Made by a program: the position numbers and the translations under genes. The notes under the pieces are model-generated. The model was not told the origin of the DNA. It saw nothing but the letters and a program-made list of their open reading frames with translations, and did not search any database. A stretch of 5,736 nucleotides of DNA from CAYVMN01 sp964452575 (GTDB lineage: Bacteria > Desulfobacterota > DSM-4660 > Desulfatiglandales > Desulfatiglandaceae). The stretch is from assembly GCA_964452575.1 (NCBI GenBank), contig CAYVMN010000243.1, positions 1 through 5,736 on the forward strand. Direction: 5' to 3'. Of this stretch, positions 5,671 through 5,736 are shown piece by piece (the first letter of the stretch is position 1; each line of letters starts with the position of its first letter).

Positions 5671-5736
5671 TACAAAAAAATTCGTAACACTTTAGCGCTT
5701 TGAAAGATAGGCCGCCTCTGGCCCGGAGGGAGGACC

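Noticed and set aside
5256..5687. Plus-strand open frame of 143 codons at the right end
   Set aside because: It overlaps the antisense side of the well-supported acyltransferase gene for most of its length, and its translation shows no domain-like pattern.

Overview
The window reads as mid-GC DNA from a Gram-negative bacterium. A lipid A-type acyltransferase homologue implies an outer membrane. The mix of anaerobe-style ABC importer parts, an acyl-CoA ligase, a 23S-intervening-sequence-type four-helix-bundle protein and degenerate short intergenic repeats resembles uncultured Desulfobacterota (Deltaproteobacteria). That lineage call is an inference from gene style, not from a marker gene.

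Layout: (1) 1-125, the C-terminal end of a small four-helix-bundle protein, closed by a run of four GCTAA heptamers. (2) 174-2465, a 763-residue protein in which a complete adenylate-forming acyl-CoA ligase (about residues 1-503) runs in frame into a complete six-helix ABC importer permease (about 510-763). (3) 2466-2634, an intergenic stretch with a large imperfect inverted repeat built from 9-bp units and flanked by a 9-bp direct repeat. (4) 2635-3582, a secreted NMT1/TauA/SsuA-type periplasmic binding protein. (5) 3583-3784, a 202-bp gap with a promoter-like sequence, several hairpins and a 15-bp palindrome. (6) 3785-4609, the matching ABC ATPase. (7) 4635-5543 on the minus strand, convergent with the ATPase, an LpxL/HtrB-like acyltransferase whose HX4D/E motif ends in proline. 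(8) 5544-5736, its upstream region, with a possible promoter and a short direct repeat.

Genes 2, 4 and 6 together supply everything a TauABC/SsuABC-type importer needs: binding protein, permease and ATPase. The permease carries a CoA ligase on its cytoplasmic N-terminus. The simplest reading is a system that imports a carboxylic acid and traps it as its CoA thioester at the point of entry. The substrate cannot be read from the sequence. The ligase-permease fusion is the main discovery candidate. I know of no characterised example, and it must first be shown not to come from a one-base sequencing or assembly error, because a TTGA stop/start-like overlap lies exactly at the junction.
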